64,000 bases of DNA. Source: Phymatolithon calcareum (Eukaryota; Rhodophyta; Florideophyceae; Hapalidiales). Below are positions 1-10,965 of this stretch, piece after piece (positions within the stretch are counted from its first letter, which is position 1; each line of letters begins with the position of its first letter). The notes under the pieces are model-generated. The model did not search any database and was not told the DNA's origin. It saw only the letters and a list, made by a program, of their open reading frames with translations. The translations under genes and the position numbers were made by a program. The DNA lies in contig OZ345359.1 in NCBI GenBank assembly GCA_977006965.1, positions 2,232,001-2,296,000 of the forward strand, written 5' to 3'.

Positions 1-1087
1 ATGCTTCCACGACAACTTCTTCGCCGCGCAATATCAGAATCCCCGCTCCGCCGACCTGGAATGGGATGGTACGATACATTTCGAGTGTTTCACCATCTTC
101 GTCGCACGCGATAACGCGCTGTTTCGAGTCGGTTGGGGTGGTTCCGTATGCATGCTCGTCTCCGTCGTCGTAGGCCAAGAGGACATCCGGGGGCCTGCCG
201 TGTCGAGCCTCAAACTTTTTCGCTGCTTCGTTATCATGGTATTGGGTGGGGTTGAATTTCCTCAACGTCGCCGTGTACCAACCTTCATCCCATTTCATGG
301 AGACCCGTTCTCCATGATGCAGATCGCAGATAAATTCGAGAGGTACTTTTCCGACACTTCCGCCCGTCCATATTTCGATGTCAGCTGGTTGTGACGCATT
401 GCGTTCCAAAATAAAATCTTCTGTCGCGGTACGCTTCTCCTCTGGGTCATCCTTCGCCGAAATAGGAGTCTTGAAGGTAAGAAACCTGTTGATAGAGCGG
501 TCCTTCTGGATAGGTGGATGGATTTCATTGCGTGGGAGCGCGAGGATCCCTTTCTCCGCGAGATGATTCGCGCTTGAGTCCCTCCACGACCCTGCGTTTC
601 GCCTAGAGTTCAACACACTAGTTTGGGCTTCACGAGCCACTGGTGTATCCGTTTGAAGTCGAAGTGCTTAGTCCATGACAAGAGTTGCTTCCATCTCTCC
701 AATATTTCGCAGGCTACGCATCCCAGTCAGTGACCGAAGCTTGGGGATTGCCGTAGCTTTCAGACAGCGGCTGGCCGCTCGCGCTGCTTCCTTCCGTGCG
801 ACTTCTACATGCTTGATGTGAGAGGCGAATCCGTGTACAGCGAAAGCTGATGCACCGTACTGTGCCGTTGGTTCACAATAGCTCTTGCGGAATGCTTCCA
901 TCGTTGATGATTCCGCGCCCCAAGATGTTCCACTCAGCGCTCTTATGAAGCGGGTCTTCGACCGGAGACTCCGGTTCACTTCCTGGCAATGCACTTTGAA
1001 GCTCAGTCGTTGGTCGTAATGAACCCCGAGGAACTTGTATGATGTCACTGCGTCTATTGTCTCGCCATCGATATTGACGTTCCCTAG
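1..1087 (-). mobile_element. LINE fragment, 5'-truncated (same family as the P3 LINE)
   Basis: Read on the minus strand, this is the C-terminal end of a non-LTR retrotransposon ORF2: the end of the reverse transcriptase (668-1048, with a YKFLGVHYDQRLSFK stretch nearly identical to the P3 LINE), a linker with several frame breaks, and the start of an RNase H domain running off the window edge. The element is cut on its 5' side at about 1087, the usual LINE 5' truncation, where it meets host-like sequence. The RNase H motif reads TGGS in place of the TDGS of the P3 copy, so the first catalytic Asp is lost here. It is clearly diverged from the P3 copies at nucleotide level, so it is an independent, older insertion. 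Confidence 0.85.
56..352 (-). other. Tudor-like insert within LINE RNase H (diverged copy)
   Basis: Between RNase H strand 1 (WTGGSV) and the GGAGIL stretch lies an open 297-bp segment of 99 codons without stops. It contains MKWDEGWYTA and, after a loop, LLAYDDGDEHAY, the pattern of a Tudor-like barrel (aromatic residues plus a YDDGD turn). The P3 LINE has the same insert, of the same length, at the same place. The Tudor assignment rests on motif resemblance only. Confidence 0.55.
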
Positions 1088-1402
1088 TGAAGTCTACTAT
1101 ATAATTCATACATTCTCTACCTACTCCTACCTAAACCAATGCCGAACCGCAAGAATAGCGAAAGTCATCATCACACTCCCCGTCAACCTCTCAACCGACG
1201 TCGTTTCGAAACGTGCCCGCCACGTGCCCGCCCCCTTATTGGCGGCGAAGTAACAGTACTAGAAGATCCATTCCTCCAATTGTTGCTCTACAATTTTCGA
1301 TCTTTCCAATACGTACTCCGCCCTCCGCACGCCCCTACCAGCCAAACTATTCTCCTCCACAACCTCCGTCCTCCTTACACTCGACAAAATCATCGATGAA
1401 TG
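1088..1402 (+). repeat. Host-like segment, inverted copy of 44774-45089
   Basis: About 315 bp aligning, with scattered differences, to the reverse complement of 44774-45089. Shared words include tcatacattctctaccta and gcacgcccctaccagcc. In the other copy this is the tail of a short coding-like stretch and its 3' flank. Here the LINE fragment abuts it directly at 1087/1088. No intact reading frame survives here. Confidence 0.75.
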
Positions 1403-1919
1403 TCGCAGATGAGAGCATGCCATAACAGAAGATCAGACATCGAACGTCTCGCCTCCACGCGAGACAGTGATCGTTCGACCTTCTTGAAAACGAATCAAGC
1501 GGTTTTGCAGGGTTACTTGAGACGAGAAGCCATGTTAGCAATACGTTGCCACATTCGCGCAGCACCGTAACGGCTTCTTGGTATCTTCTTATGCCGTTCT
1601 ACTCTTCTTGATAACTAACCGTCTTCTACTACGACAATTGTGAGGCGACACACAGTGAACCGATAAGATTCGGTTCAAATATGCACGCGGCTACAGAGTT
1701 AGCAGTATCACAAGCTTTAGTCGCTAGTATAACCTTCACTATTGAGCTGCAGAATATAGACCAATATAAACTCAGTGAGGTGGAAACCCAACGAAGGGTA
1801 AGTCGGAATTAAGTTAAGAATATCAACAACCTTCTTCACCCACCTGTGCGTCCCGCCTGTCCGACGGCATCACGCCAAACAATTGTTTTCACTGATTCCT
1901 AAGATAGGAAGTGGGCGGT
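1403..1919. other. No gene recognised
   Basis: Nothing convincing is seen. A short minus-strand stretch near 1830 (HLTEFI) resembles the integrase-RT linker of Copia-1, so this may be a decayed downstream part of Copia-2. Confidence 0.4.
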
Positions 1920-1928
1920 AATATCCTT

Positions 1929-2988
1929 TTAGTTCTTCTCGGTACACCCGTACAAATTCACAACTTTATAGAATAGGTCGGAGTCCTGTAGCACCTTGGA
2001 ACGAAGTGCATGCGATATGCGTAAGCTGTTTGAAATCCGATAGTATTCGTTTCGAGCAGTCTCGATTTCACAAAAGCGTGCAAATTGGTCTGGTAGAGTT
2101 CCTTCGAGACCGACAGGTGAAAACCACGGCATTATTCCGAAGACGAGCATGCTTGGAACCAACCCTTCTGGTCTCATTGGGTCGTTCATGGCCTTGACTG
2201 ACATCTTCAGTATGAAGTTCGTGTTCATTTCAGGGTAGTCGAGTTCAATTTTGCCGTAGATCTGACCAAGGGGGCATTATAGCGCTCGCACACGCTGATG
2301 CCGTTATGGAGCTGAACTCCAGTAAATTTGAGAACAACGCCATTTTCCGCAGACAGCGTCTTCCATTCTTCTGAAGTAGAAGCAGATCCCTGATCCATGA
2401 AGAACGTTTCAGGCATTCCGGCGCACACGAGAACCCAGCAGTCTAGAAGCGCTTCCCAAACGTGTTTAGTATCCATATGGTTAAGAAATTTGCGGCCCCA
2501 AAAGGTGTGTCCATGTCCACAACATGAAGCGCGTTTGGTTCCCCAATTTTTAAAATGTATCTCCCTGTTGAAGACAATGTCAGAGATGTCAGCAGAAGCA
2601 ACTTCAAAGCGCAGCTATTTCTTGTCAATTAGCTGACACGGGTCCCATTCATCTAGAATTCCTTTCAGAACGGCGAGAGTTTTCTGAAGGAGATTGTCTG
2701 TGTGGATCTTCTTGAACAAAGCTAATAATTTTCCAGCAGAGGGTTGCTTGAAGTGTCTGTCTAGCTTTAACAGCTCATTTCGAGTGCAGACGATACCTTT
2801 AGGCCACTTGACCCAGATATTACCCTGTTATCCAAGCATGGGAATTTCCCAATTTGGATGGTCAAGAAAATTCGACCGCGTGTTGGCAAGCAAATAATGC
2901 TCGCCAGTTGTGTTCAAACCCATCAGAAATGGCACGTTTGCATCAATCACGGTCTGTATCGAAACTGATTCCCTGGCCGTCAAGGGTG
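1929..2988 (-). pseudogene. Copia-2 protease end, gag-pre-integrase and integrase
   Basis: On the minus strand after the hAT-1 insertion the protease tail continues (VIDANVPFLMGLN), followed by a gag-pre-integrase stretch (RHFKQPSAGKLLALFKK), then the integrase core. The core includes ALHVVDMDTPFGAANFLT with one catalytic Asp, FFMDQGSAS with the second, and NGISVCERY around the catalytic Glu. It continues to KAMNDPMRPEGLVPSMLVFG, typical of Copia integrase C-terminal parts. At least three frames are needed and there are internal stops. Copia-1 carries the same motif near 12360 (KAMNDMLGPDGLVPS), so the two are related but distinct families. Confidence 0.8.
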
Positions 2989-2996
2989 GGCAAGGT
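2989..2996. repeat. 8-bp target site duplication of hAT-1 (GGCAAGGT)
   Basis: GGCAAGGT immediately precedes the hAT-1 terminus at 2997 and recurs exactly at 5643-5650 after the other terminus. Eight-base duplications are diagnostic of hAT integration. Confidence 0.95.
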
Positions 2997-3190
2997 CAGG
3001 GGTTGCGCCAATTCCATTACTATCAATTTAATTGCAATTTTTCCCAATTCCACCCAAATTTGTTCTTCGAACGGAATTGCAAATCGAATTGGTCGCACCT
3101 AATACTGAGGATCGTAGTAGATGAACATCGGACCAGGGGAATGTTATGGAGGGGGGGGGCGAGTAAAGCAGAATGTCGAGGGAATCAACT

Positions 3191-3339
3191 TACTCACCTC
3201 ATGTTCAGTACGTGGTCTTTGTTCTAATAATACCCAGAGTACGTAGATGAACATTAGACAGAGTACATTAATCGGATGCAAGAATCACGTACTCACCTTA
3301 TGTTCAGTACGTGGTCTTTGTTCTACTAATACCCAGAGT
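3191..3339 (+). repeat. Two direct repeats of about 50 bp, period 99
   Basis: The stretch tcatgttcagtacgtggtc with its flanks occurs at 3191-3240 and again at 3290-3339, with few differences, in the 5' untranslated part of hAT-1. A G9-10 run lies just upstream near 3150. Function unknown. Confidence 0.8.
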
Positions 3340-3711
3340 GCGTTCTGTAAGCCATCAAAACATCTATGACACTTGGGCCATGGCTACTTCTTGCTAAGTT
3401 AAATAAAGACGAGATTGAGCCGTTGGACTCCAAACGGTTTAACAATGGGCCTATTCATGTGCTATCAGCTACTCAGCTGTATCGATCAATTTACCAGCCA
3501 GATACAGAACAACGGCTTGAATGTCTTTAGCTACGATTAGAGTCCACCAGTCACGATGGTTCAATCTCAAGTATAAAAGGGATAGCATTCGATCTCTTGA
3601 TTTGAAAACTATCAGCCTTCTCCGAAATTCTCACGCACTCCGCTTCACAGTGGAGTCCAACCCACCGATCAGACCTCGTTCAACGTTCCAGCACATTCCG
3701 CTCTACTAGCG

Positions 3712-5507
3712 ATGACACTAAATTCACCGAAACCAAAGCCGAAACAAGTTGTGAAGCTGCTTATGAAGCTCATTCGAGAACAAACCCGTGATATACACTC
3801 GCGTCAGGTAGGCCGAACTCGACGGAATGTGCCATTTTGCGTCTACCTCTGCTCAAAAGGTGATCAGCGTACTGGAGGAAGTGAGTTTTTCTTCGAAAAG
3901 GGTACTGGGTTCTCCAAACTGTACAATCATCTCAAGCGTTGCATTGGAGGTGGAAGCGAAGAACATTTGCTAGAGATGTACCGAGCCGTTCTTGCCGAGA
4001 AGTTGAGATCCGGGTCGTCGTTCGCAGTTCAATCGTCAATGGTGATGAAGCTCACGGAACGTGAAAAGGCGATTAGCAGCTATCTTAAGTTCATCATTTT
4101 CAAGTCTCTACCAATTGGATTTGTAGAGAACCGCGAAGTTCGTGCATTCTCCAAGCATGACGCTGCGTTATGCCATGATACTTTCAAGAAGGTGCTTTTC
4201 TCGATCGTCGAGCTGGTTGAGCGCAAAATATCGGATGACATGAAGCAGACTCGTTGGTCTCTAATGAATGACGCATGGACTCATAACGGGGTCCACTACG
4301 TCGGTTTGTTTGCGTCGTACTGCCGCAAGGTCAAGGTTCTAGTGAATGGCAATTTTGTCAAAGAAGAGGTTCCAGTTGCACCGCTCATCGCCGTAATCCC
4401 TATGGGTGAAGCATCGGAAGCAACTAATGATTCTGGTACTACGGCTACGTCAGAGGTTACCAAGTTCACTGCCGAAGCGTATGTTCGATTCTTTGAAGAC
4501 ATTATGCACGATGTCTACAAAATCGACGTGCATGAATGGACTACTTGCCTGATAGCCGACAGTTGAAGCGTTAACAAACTCATTGCCAAACTGATGGAGA
4601 GTCCGAACGTGGGTTGTGCTAGCCACAAGTTACACTTGGAAGTACGTCGTATGATTGAGAAAGACAGGACGTTGTTGACCACTATCGAGTCTGTGCATAA
4701 TGTGATGAGACTGCCGGATGAGACTAAAAAGCCGGGCGATTCTCCGCAATTTATGTAATCTCAGTCCAGTTATGAACAATGCAACCCGATGGTCTACAAC
4801 TTATCTCATGCTTCAACGGTTCAATCGTATCAGAAGTGCGTTAATTGCAACAGCGGATGCAGAAGATGCTAACCTACTAATCGATCGACGGAGCGCGTTC
4901 AAGAATAGAGTTGCTAAGTTTGCTGACCAGCTGGGCGAGATCAACACGGTGACTAACATTATCGGATGCACGTATGGCTTTGGATGAGTTACTTGATGGA
5001 ATTGTTTCTCTCCAATCCATTCCGGAATCAGCATTGTTTCAATGCCAGTTGGGTGATTACTATATCTCTCCGACTTCTCAAATCGTGCAAGATGCTTCAT
5101 TTGAGTCAGGAGTGGCGAAAATCCAACGTGGGGAGACGAGCAGCATGTCAGACGTTGAGAAAGAGAGGCACAAGGGGCTATTACAAAGACGAACGGAACA
5201 AGATGCTGAGATTGATGTGCACGAACCGATGATTATGGCCGACAGACTAAAGAAACGGAAGAAGAACACCGGAAGCGCGGGATCGAAGGAATACATTAAC
5301 ACCCAATTTATACTGGGGTTCGCTGAGGTGGAGCGACTTTGGTCTAGGGCAAAGTATATTCTACTGGACCATAGGAAGGAAACATCTCCTATTGTCTTTG
5401 AGGCGATGCTTTTTCTGAAAGTCAACCGCTCCTACTGGGATGAGCAAACCGTGAAGCAGGCTATGTCTATGGTTGAAGATTACATGCAGCTAGATGAACT
5501 TGCTTGA
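3712..5507 (+). pseudogene. hAT transposase pseudogene
   Basis: Starts at the ATG at 3712. The N-terminal part contains a zinc-finger-like stretch (FSKLYNHLKRC, about residues 60-75). The central part has NDAWTHNGVHYVGLF and a catalytic-region motif LIADS. The C-terminus carries the hAT dimerisation block (AEVERLWSRAKYILLDHRK, then FLKVNRSYWDE). The frame is broken by a TGA at 4564-4566 where a Cys is expected, and by two frameshifts (about 4735 and 4975). Total length, about 600 codons, is normal for hAT. The second hAT in the window (58.35-59.65 kb) is a clear homologue. Confidence 0.92.
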
Positions 5508-5650
5508 ATAAAGTATTGATGTCTATATTTTGGGAAGCCTTCAAATTGCAAATGCGAATTGCTGCAAACAAAACTGAGCAATTAAATTGATAAATTTCAC
5601 GCGGGACTGCAATCTCAAACAATGGAATTGGCACAACACCTGGGCAAGGT

Positions 5651-7297
5651 AATGGTCACAATACCTTTCGATGGATGACAGAAGTTTACAAACTCGAAGG
5701 AAGCGGTCGAAGTCCGGATGCCGTGCTTCTGGCCGGACAGCTTAGCATACTCATTCGCCTGCTGCATACCTATGTATGACCAGGCAGCATTTGTGTCGAT
5801 GATAGCGCCATTAAATTCTTATCGTACATCCATCTTCTTCCCAAATAAGACATTCCTCATTGTGAAGGAGGTCCTATTCGTGTGGCGTGAAAATATGGGA
5901 GTGTTAGTTTTTGCAATAAAGGCAATGCGATGTATGCTGGTCCCTCTTGTAGATACCAACAGAGTTTCGGAGCATCCTGTTTGATTATCTAGGGAAGCCT
6001 GTGGATATCTTGCTGTAGTACTTGTGAAAAAAATCCGATTGAACGCAGCGCTTATCGAGTGTAAGGGGGTTCCTTCAACAAAATGAGTTTCGACGACATC
6101 GTCAAGTCTTCCTGTCGATTCTGTTTCTAGAAAGTCTGAAGATCCCTCTGTTCCGGACACAAGAGTTGATTCGTGACCAACAGGCGTGCGATTTTGCTGA
6201 GAGAGTGATCCTTGGAGAGAGTGTCCCAATCGTTCCGCAAAATTCATTTCGAAAAGCTCGGACTCGAGAATGCTGTTCGCTTTCGATAAAGTTTGGTCAT
6301 TGGTGAATTGGTTTCCGCTGTATGTCCTAAGCGGATTTCCGTAGTTCCATCTTCGTCCGAGTTGAAGGTCGCATTGGTATGATTGCTCGAGATCGCATCT
6401 TCGAGGGCTATGGCAAGACAAACCAGAACCTGAACTGGTGAAGCACCATCTCGGATTTGCTTCCGTACGCCGTCCAATATGCCTTTTTGCGGCGCTCGAT
6501 TTTTGCAGGGAACTGCCGGTGGAACTTAAGATGCTTTTTGGAAGAGCAGTCGTGGCACTTAATTGTTTCGTTTTTCCGAAGCGACGATCGACGAAAAAGT
6601 GTAGAAGCTGCCCTCAAAGTGTTTGCCAGATACGTTTTCATCAATATCGACGGTATTCTCGTTGGTCTTCATCGTCACAGATGAAGTGCTAGAAGTGACC
6701 TTCGCATAGTTGTACTCAATTTGAGCCTCAGTTTGGATAGCCGAGGACAAGGAGTCGAAGCTGTCGTTTTCGTCTTGAACAGATGCCATTTATGCATTTT
6801 TGGTGAATTGCACGCTTTAAATAGCCATGCACAAGTATTGCAAGAGATGATTGTCCTGTAATTCGTCTTCCGGAAAGTCTTTCTCCAATTTAATGATGCT
6901 TTTCGCGACCTTGGTTACGGCGTGACTGTTGCGAGTTTAACGAGGTCCCGTGTCTGGGGACTGAAGCTCTGATCCCAACGATATCGAAATGAGTGCATGA
7001 CGACTTCGTGCGTATATAGCGGCAGAACTGTGTTTCTTCTGCATCAGGTCTTGAAAACAACGCCATGAGGAGCCGGTCTCGGTAGCGTATCGCTCGTAGG
7101 TCATTTTTGGCCCATGCCCCAAGGTAAACTGGACTAACTCCAGGAGGACGGCTTCCTCTGTCACAGCATGAGCCTTAGCCATTGAAACATATCCATGCAG
7201 ATGGTTTGAGCAGGACGTTCAATCCGTACCCGAGAAAGTCTCGGACTCCTTCCCCATTAGCATCATTAGCGTCGAAATGAAGCACGATTCCCGGCGT
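5651..7297 (-). pseudogene. Copia-2 gag and protease region
   Basis: On the minus strand the end nearest hAT-1 encodes the start of a retropepsin (AIIDTNAAWSYIGMQQA, the family's DTGA read as DTNA), interrupted at the hAT-1 target site. Before it lie gag-like open segments: 6559-6789 begins MASVQDENDSFDS, and 6937-7182 (AVTEEAVLLELVQFTLGHGP) looks like a Copia gag helix-rich segment. Stops and frameshifts separate them. The upstream end meets the solo LTR insertion. Confidence 0.65.
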
Positions 7298-7302
7298 CCG
7301 GA

Positions 7303-7688
7303 TGTGGCGTCCAACACCACTATCATACTCCTATACAATAGCTCCGTTCAAATTGTCATTACAGCTTGCATTTACAGCAAGTCCTTACAAGTAGCATTAC
7401 AGTCATTACAGTACCGTAGGTTTCGATGCGTACTTACACCATGAACGATCACCAAGGGCAAACCCTAGAACCGCTGCTTACATCTGCTTTAAACTACTTA
7501 CAGGTGCTTACACTGTAAGTACAATGGCGACACCATTCTTCCAATGATCCATTTCTCATATTGCTAAGTCATCCTTTGATCCAATTCTTTTTCTATAAAG
7601 GTCGCCGCTTCGCGGCGCCCTCGGTGTTTTGGCCAATGAACAATCCGACGATAGCCAGTGTGCCAACTTGCGCGTTTAACACCCCACA
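7303..7688 (+). repeat. Solo LTR (family A) with 5-bp target duplication CCGGA
   Basis: 386 bp beginning TGTGGCG and ending CCCCACA, flanked by CCGGA at 7298-7302 and 7689-7693. It contains a TATA-like tctataaag (7592-7600). A 310-bp relative lies in the Copia-1 gag-protease region (13547-13856 and its mirror), also with a perfect 5-bp duplication. No internal element of this family is present in the window. It is inserted in Copia-2 gag; the host frame resumes on both sides. Confidence 0.9.
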
Positions 7689-7693
7689 CCGGA

Positions 7694-8497
7694 CAGGTTA
7701 TAATAGAACCACTGATTGTCCTCAACATGGTCCGAAGTTCCAAAACTCATTGCGACATCGGAGATAGTACGTCGGTTTTCCGTTGAAGGTAGGGGTGGGT
7801 AATCAGAAGGCTTTTCTGGTGCCTTTCCTGTACGTTTGGTCTTGCGTTTTTCACGCAATGTACGTGAATTATCCATCAGCTCGCGTTGTTTTCCGGGCAA
7901 GTCAGAAAAATGGTCCCTGTATCCCTCCGGGATGTTTTCTTCAACCTGCGAAACAACCGGAATTGGAGGAAATGCTTCCTCTTCTTCTGTACGTTGGGTG
8001 ATTTCTTGATCCGGGGGTTAAATATGAGAACTGTGAGGTGCTGCTAGAGAAGACGTGTTTCCTTGCTAAGACAGGGAAATTGAGAACCTTATAGAGAATC
8101 CGAGAACGCTCCATCAGTTGTTCTTGCTCGGCACTTTCTGCAGGTGATATCTCAGCTCCCTCTGGTGAGGTGTATATGAGATTAGCCACCTGAAGCGGGA
8201 GTGGAAGTGTGCGAGAAATTTTGATTTGGACTCCGGCAGTGGCAAGGATGTCACGGATGCACCTGTAGAATGTCCTTCCTTCGCTTGGCACAATTTGGGT
8301 GTGAAACAAAGGGTCCGGGGAAAACGATGTTCCAACTCCGGAACACACATCTCCGGTGATGTTACCTTGAGCTCGATGACGTCGGAAAGGGCTTTATATG
8401 CTTCCATCACGATGTTATGCTCAGGGTCAAACAACGGTCTGCGACTTTTCAATCATGTTCAGCAGTTCATCGCGCTTAGCCTTCTGATTTGAGCCAT
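7694..8497 (-). pseudogene. Copia-2 gag N-terminal part
   Basis: Minus-strand segments starting at an ATG near 8497, with several frames: KSRRPLFDPEHNIVMEAYKA (about 8380-8440), then 7676-7900 with a basic linker (REKRKTKRTGKAPEKPSD). The position before the gag core of Copia-2 and shared orientation suggest the gag N-terminus. No independent domain is recognised, and frameshifts are present. Confidence 0.5.
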
Positions 8498-9207
8498 GAC
8501 GATGATACGGAAGCTGAAATGAAGCAGTCGAGATAAACGGTTTTGTAGCACAAAATAGTAGTGAGGATACCTAGGCACGAAGATGGCTCAGGGTACATTG
8601 ATTCTTTTCCACGACACGAAAAAGATGACCGTCCTCATTGTATCTCGAACAGAAGAGTCAATGGTTGCAATACTTCTGCACCAGAAGTCGGGATAAGAAT
8701 TGTCGTTCGGGAGAGTAACGTGAAGTAATTACTGTCGCAAAATGTCCACGACGAAGAAATGATACTGTAGGGTCAGCGTCTCCGATGACGTCAGCCCTGG
8801 AAAACGGTCGAGAATTAATCTGCTCCTTCGCCCGTTAAATTCGCTAGTGAGCGCAGTACGTATGACGGACGGCTTCAGTGCGGTCCACTGCGGCGGGAAT
8901 TCCCCTGCCAGAAGAATGCTTCGAAGGTGTCAAGTCAGTGCCAGATGGAGCGAGCGAGCGGGAGTGCTGCTCATGTTATGTAAGTCAAATCAGCCAGAAC
9001 ATTTTGCGCGGCATCGCGTTTTTTGAATCAGCAGTTCGTGTCGTCGAACGGTCACTTCGCGCCTCGCGTGAGCCGCCGGTCGCACGATCGACCGGCTGGA
9101 TGGGCACGCGGGAAAAGTGATAGGTGGGAATGAAATATGATCAGGCCAATGCCTTCACTGTGAGAACGGGCTCCGGTCAATGCCTTCGCAGCTCACCAAA
9201 TTAACTT
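8498..9207. other. No gene recognised; possible 5' region of Copia-2
   Basis: No frame here shows a recognisable domain. By position it could hold the Copia-2 LTR and leader, but no second LTR copy is available for comparison. Confidence 0.35.
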
Positions 9208-9354
9208 GTAGCTTTACGTAGTGTTAGACGTTCTACCACTGAGAGAGAGAAGGAATAGAAGGGAAACAGGATGAAGTGCACACAGGAACTCGCCGGCCAC
9301 TGAGGCCGGTGAGTGTACGCCCATGTAAGCACATTTTTGAGAGTATGATTGATA
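9208..9354 (-). repeat. LTR-like repeat shared with the Copia-1 5' end
   Basis: About 147 bp matching 15842-15989 (and mirror 34388-34535), with roughly one difference in ten. On the minus strand it runs from TATCAATCATACTC to GTCTAACA plus a shared CTACGTAAAGCTAC tail. In Copia-1 it lies just upstream of gag, so it is probably a short LTR, or an LTR plus primer-site remnant. No target duplication was found here. Confidence 0.6.
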
Positions 9355-9630
9355 ATCCCTCCCATGGGCTGCCTGTGTGATTCATCAAAACCGTCATCAA
9401 CAAATCATCAAAACATATCAAAGAAACGAAAGGGCGGGCGGAAAAATTTGCGTCACCCACGGGGGGAAATTGCTCACTGCTCATAGTTCCCCAAAAGGGG
9501 AACACACATGGTATTGTGTGGTGCACCGCGAGTCCTCCGACTAGGCGGAGGGGTGTAAAATCGTAATGAGCGTGCGTCGGCGCTTTGTGCCGAGAGGGCG
9601 GCACACAACGGGGAACAAAAACAGCGTCTT

Positions 9631-9927
9631 GTGCGTGCGGGCGCAGACATGCAGGGCACTGATGATAATGGCGGTGGAGGCGCTCCGGCGGGACCTGAGC
9701 GGAAACGGAAGAAGCCAGGAAGCCGTGGTAGCGGCCGCGAAAAGCGGCGACAACGGGAGCACTTGGCACAGCGTGCTGCGGAAGCAGGCCGAGCCGAAAT
9801 CATCCGGGCGGAAGTTGGCCTCGTGCGGTGTGCAGCATGCATTTTAGCACGCCACAACGCTCCGACTGTGGCTCTGGTAGGGTTCGCGGAGGAGCGGGGC
9901 ACTGCCATAGATTGGAGCTGCTGGTAG
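9631..9927 (+). pseudogene. Coding-like hypothetical ORF crossing the P1 boundary
   Basis: A 98-codon frame with a Gly/Pro/basic N-terminus (AGPERKRKKPGSRGSG), a coiled Ala/Arg/Glu segment and a pair of cysteines (VRCAAC). The frame runs uninterrupted across 9852/9853, where P1 begins, so this side may be the ancestral joint. Coding-like segments continue in other frames to about 10330 (for example 9828-10154). No family is recognised; a transposon gag is possible. Confidence 0.3.
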
Positions 9928-10611
9928 GCTCTCCCTGGGCACTGTACACCCCTCCAGATGCTCGAGCACCCAGAGATCAGAGGATGAGACGCCGGATATG
10001 TTCGTTCCAGCGAATGGTGGATGATGAGTTAGACCGCAGTGCGGCCGTGGCAGCACAAGTTGAGCTTTCTGTGGCGCCATACTGGGCTGGCGGTCATCAC
10101 GTCGGGGATAGGCCCGCGAGATGCCGTGGAATGGGAGTCTGGAGTGCGGCGTGAAGTTCCGGGCCAACCGCGAGGAACAGCGAGTACGCACGACTGCATC
10201 AAGGGAGCCAGAGTTAAACGAAGTGTTTGCGTTACGTGGTTAGGTGATTGCGGACTTTGAGCAGCAAGAAGTCGATGCATATGTACGATTGTACACTAGA
10301 TTTGCACCGTTGGGGGAAGTAATGAAGGCGGCCAGGAGGTTGCTCCTCGCGTGATCCGGAGGTCCAGCGCGCAATTTAAAGCTCTGAGCGATTGGCGCCG
10401 TTCCGGATTCAAGTGGCGAAACGGGGCGGGATATTAATTTTGCGTCTTCGCGCGGTGCCTTGGTGATAACGGCAGAGGTCCTTCTGCGATGTAGCCGGAA
10501 TGGAGCTAGGGACTTGAGGGTGACAGATGTAAGGCGTTCCAAAGGTAGGGATGAGTAGAAAGAAAGAAAGACATTAAAGTAGAAGGAGAGGAATAAAAGG
10601 GATGCGGAGGC
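9853..10611. other. Outer end of P1 left arm, coding-like remnants only
   Basis: Open plus-strand segments of uncertain nature (9828-10154, 10039-10260) and a compositional shift are visible. Nothing has a recognised domain. Mirrored at 39767-40524. Confidence 0.4.
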
Positions 10612-10965
10612 TTAGTTCCGGATGATCCATTGTTCGCGTTGAACGTTTAGGAATACAGAAGAAACAACCTCTTGGAGAGCAGCTTGTGGCATCGGTTTCG
10701 TCAAGACATCTACCAAGTTCTTAGAACTTCGGACGAAGCCGATGTCAGAGATGATCTTGTTGCAAAAACCTTCGCGTGCGGTGGGAATAACCAGCAGCAT
10801 CCGCTTCTCCGACGTGCGGGAGCCCTTATAGATGACGTCAAAGAGAGACTTTGAGTCGGTGAGAAGCTGGACAGGAATTTTCTTGTCATAGATCTCACCG
10901 AGCTCCTCTGATAGAGTCACTGCCTCATCGACGAGGCCCCTGAAGGTGATCACCTCACCAGCCAT
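10612..10965 (-). pseudogene. Copia-1 RNase H C-terminal part (left)
   Basis: About 117 codons with typical Copia RNase H motifs: LTDSKSLFDVIYKGS holds a catalytic Asp, and SSKNLVDVLTKPM is the family's ending. It stops at TAA; the mirror copy has AAA at that codon and reads on for another 120 codons. Five amino-acid differences separate the two arms here, the highest density seen in P1. Confidence 0.85.

Larger units (their letters stand above)
2997..5642 (+). mobile_element. hAT-1 DNA transposon
   Basis: A 2646-bp element bounded by imperfect terminal inverted repeats: it starts CAGGGGTTGCGCCAATTCC and ends with the complement of CAGGTGTTGTGCCAATTCC. A perfect 8-bp target duplication flanks it. 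Subterminal regions are rich in AATTG/CAATT words (about 3005-3100 and 5545-5635), probable transposase binding sites. It is inserted in the Copia-2 protease gene. The only gene inside is a decayed transposase, so the copy is not autonomous. Confidence 0.93.
1920..8497 (-). mobile_element. Copia-2, decayed Ty1/Copia element with nested hAT and solo LTR
   Basis: Reading from 8497 down to 1920, the pieces follow Copia order: gag-like N-terminus, gag, aspartic protease, gag-pre-integrase, integrase core. The element is cut twice by later insertions, each with a perfect target duplication: a solo LTR at 7303-7688 and hAT-1 at 2997-5642. Reading frames resume on the far side of each insertion. Reverse transcriptase and RNase H are missing on the 1920 side, and no LTR pair could be delimited. 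Several frameshifts and stops show it is dead. Confidence 0.8.

Noticed and set aside
2819-2833. ATTACCCTGTTATCC, 15 of 18 bases of the I-SceI homing endonuclease site
   Set aside because: It lies within a recognisable Copia-2 pre-integrase reading frame (next to IWVKWPKGIVCT), the last three bases do not match, and there is no intron or endonuclease gene nearby. Coincidence.
8878-9120. 80-codon open frame
   Set aside because: No domain, no ATG context or homologous copy; length is within chance expectation.
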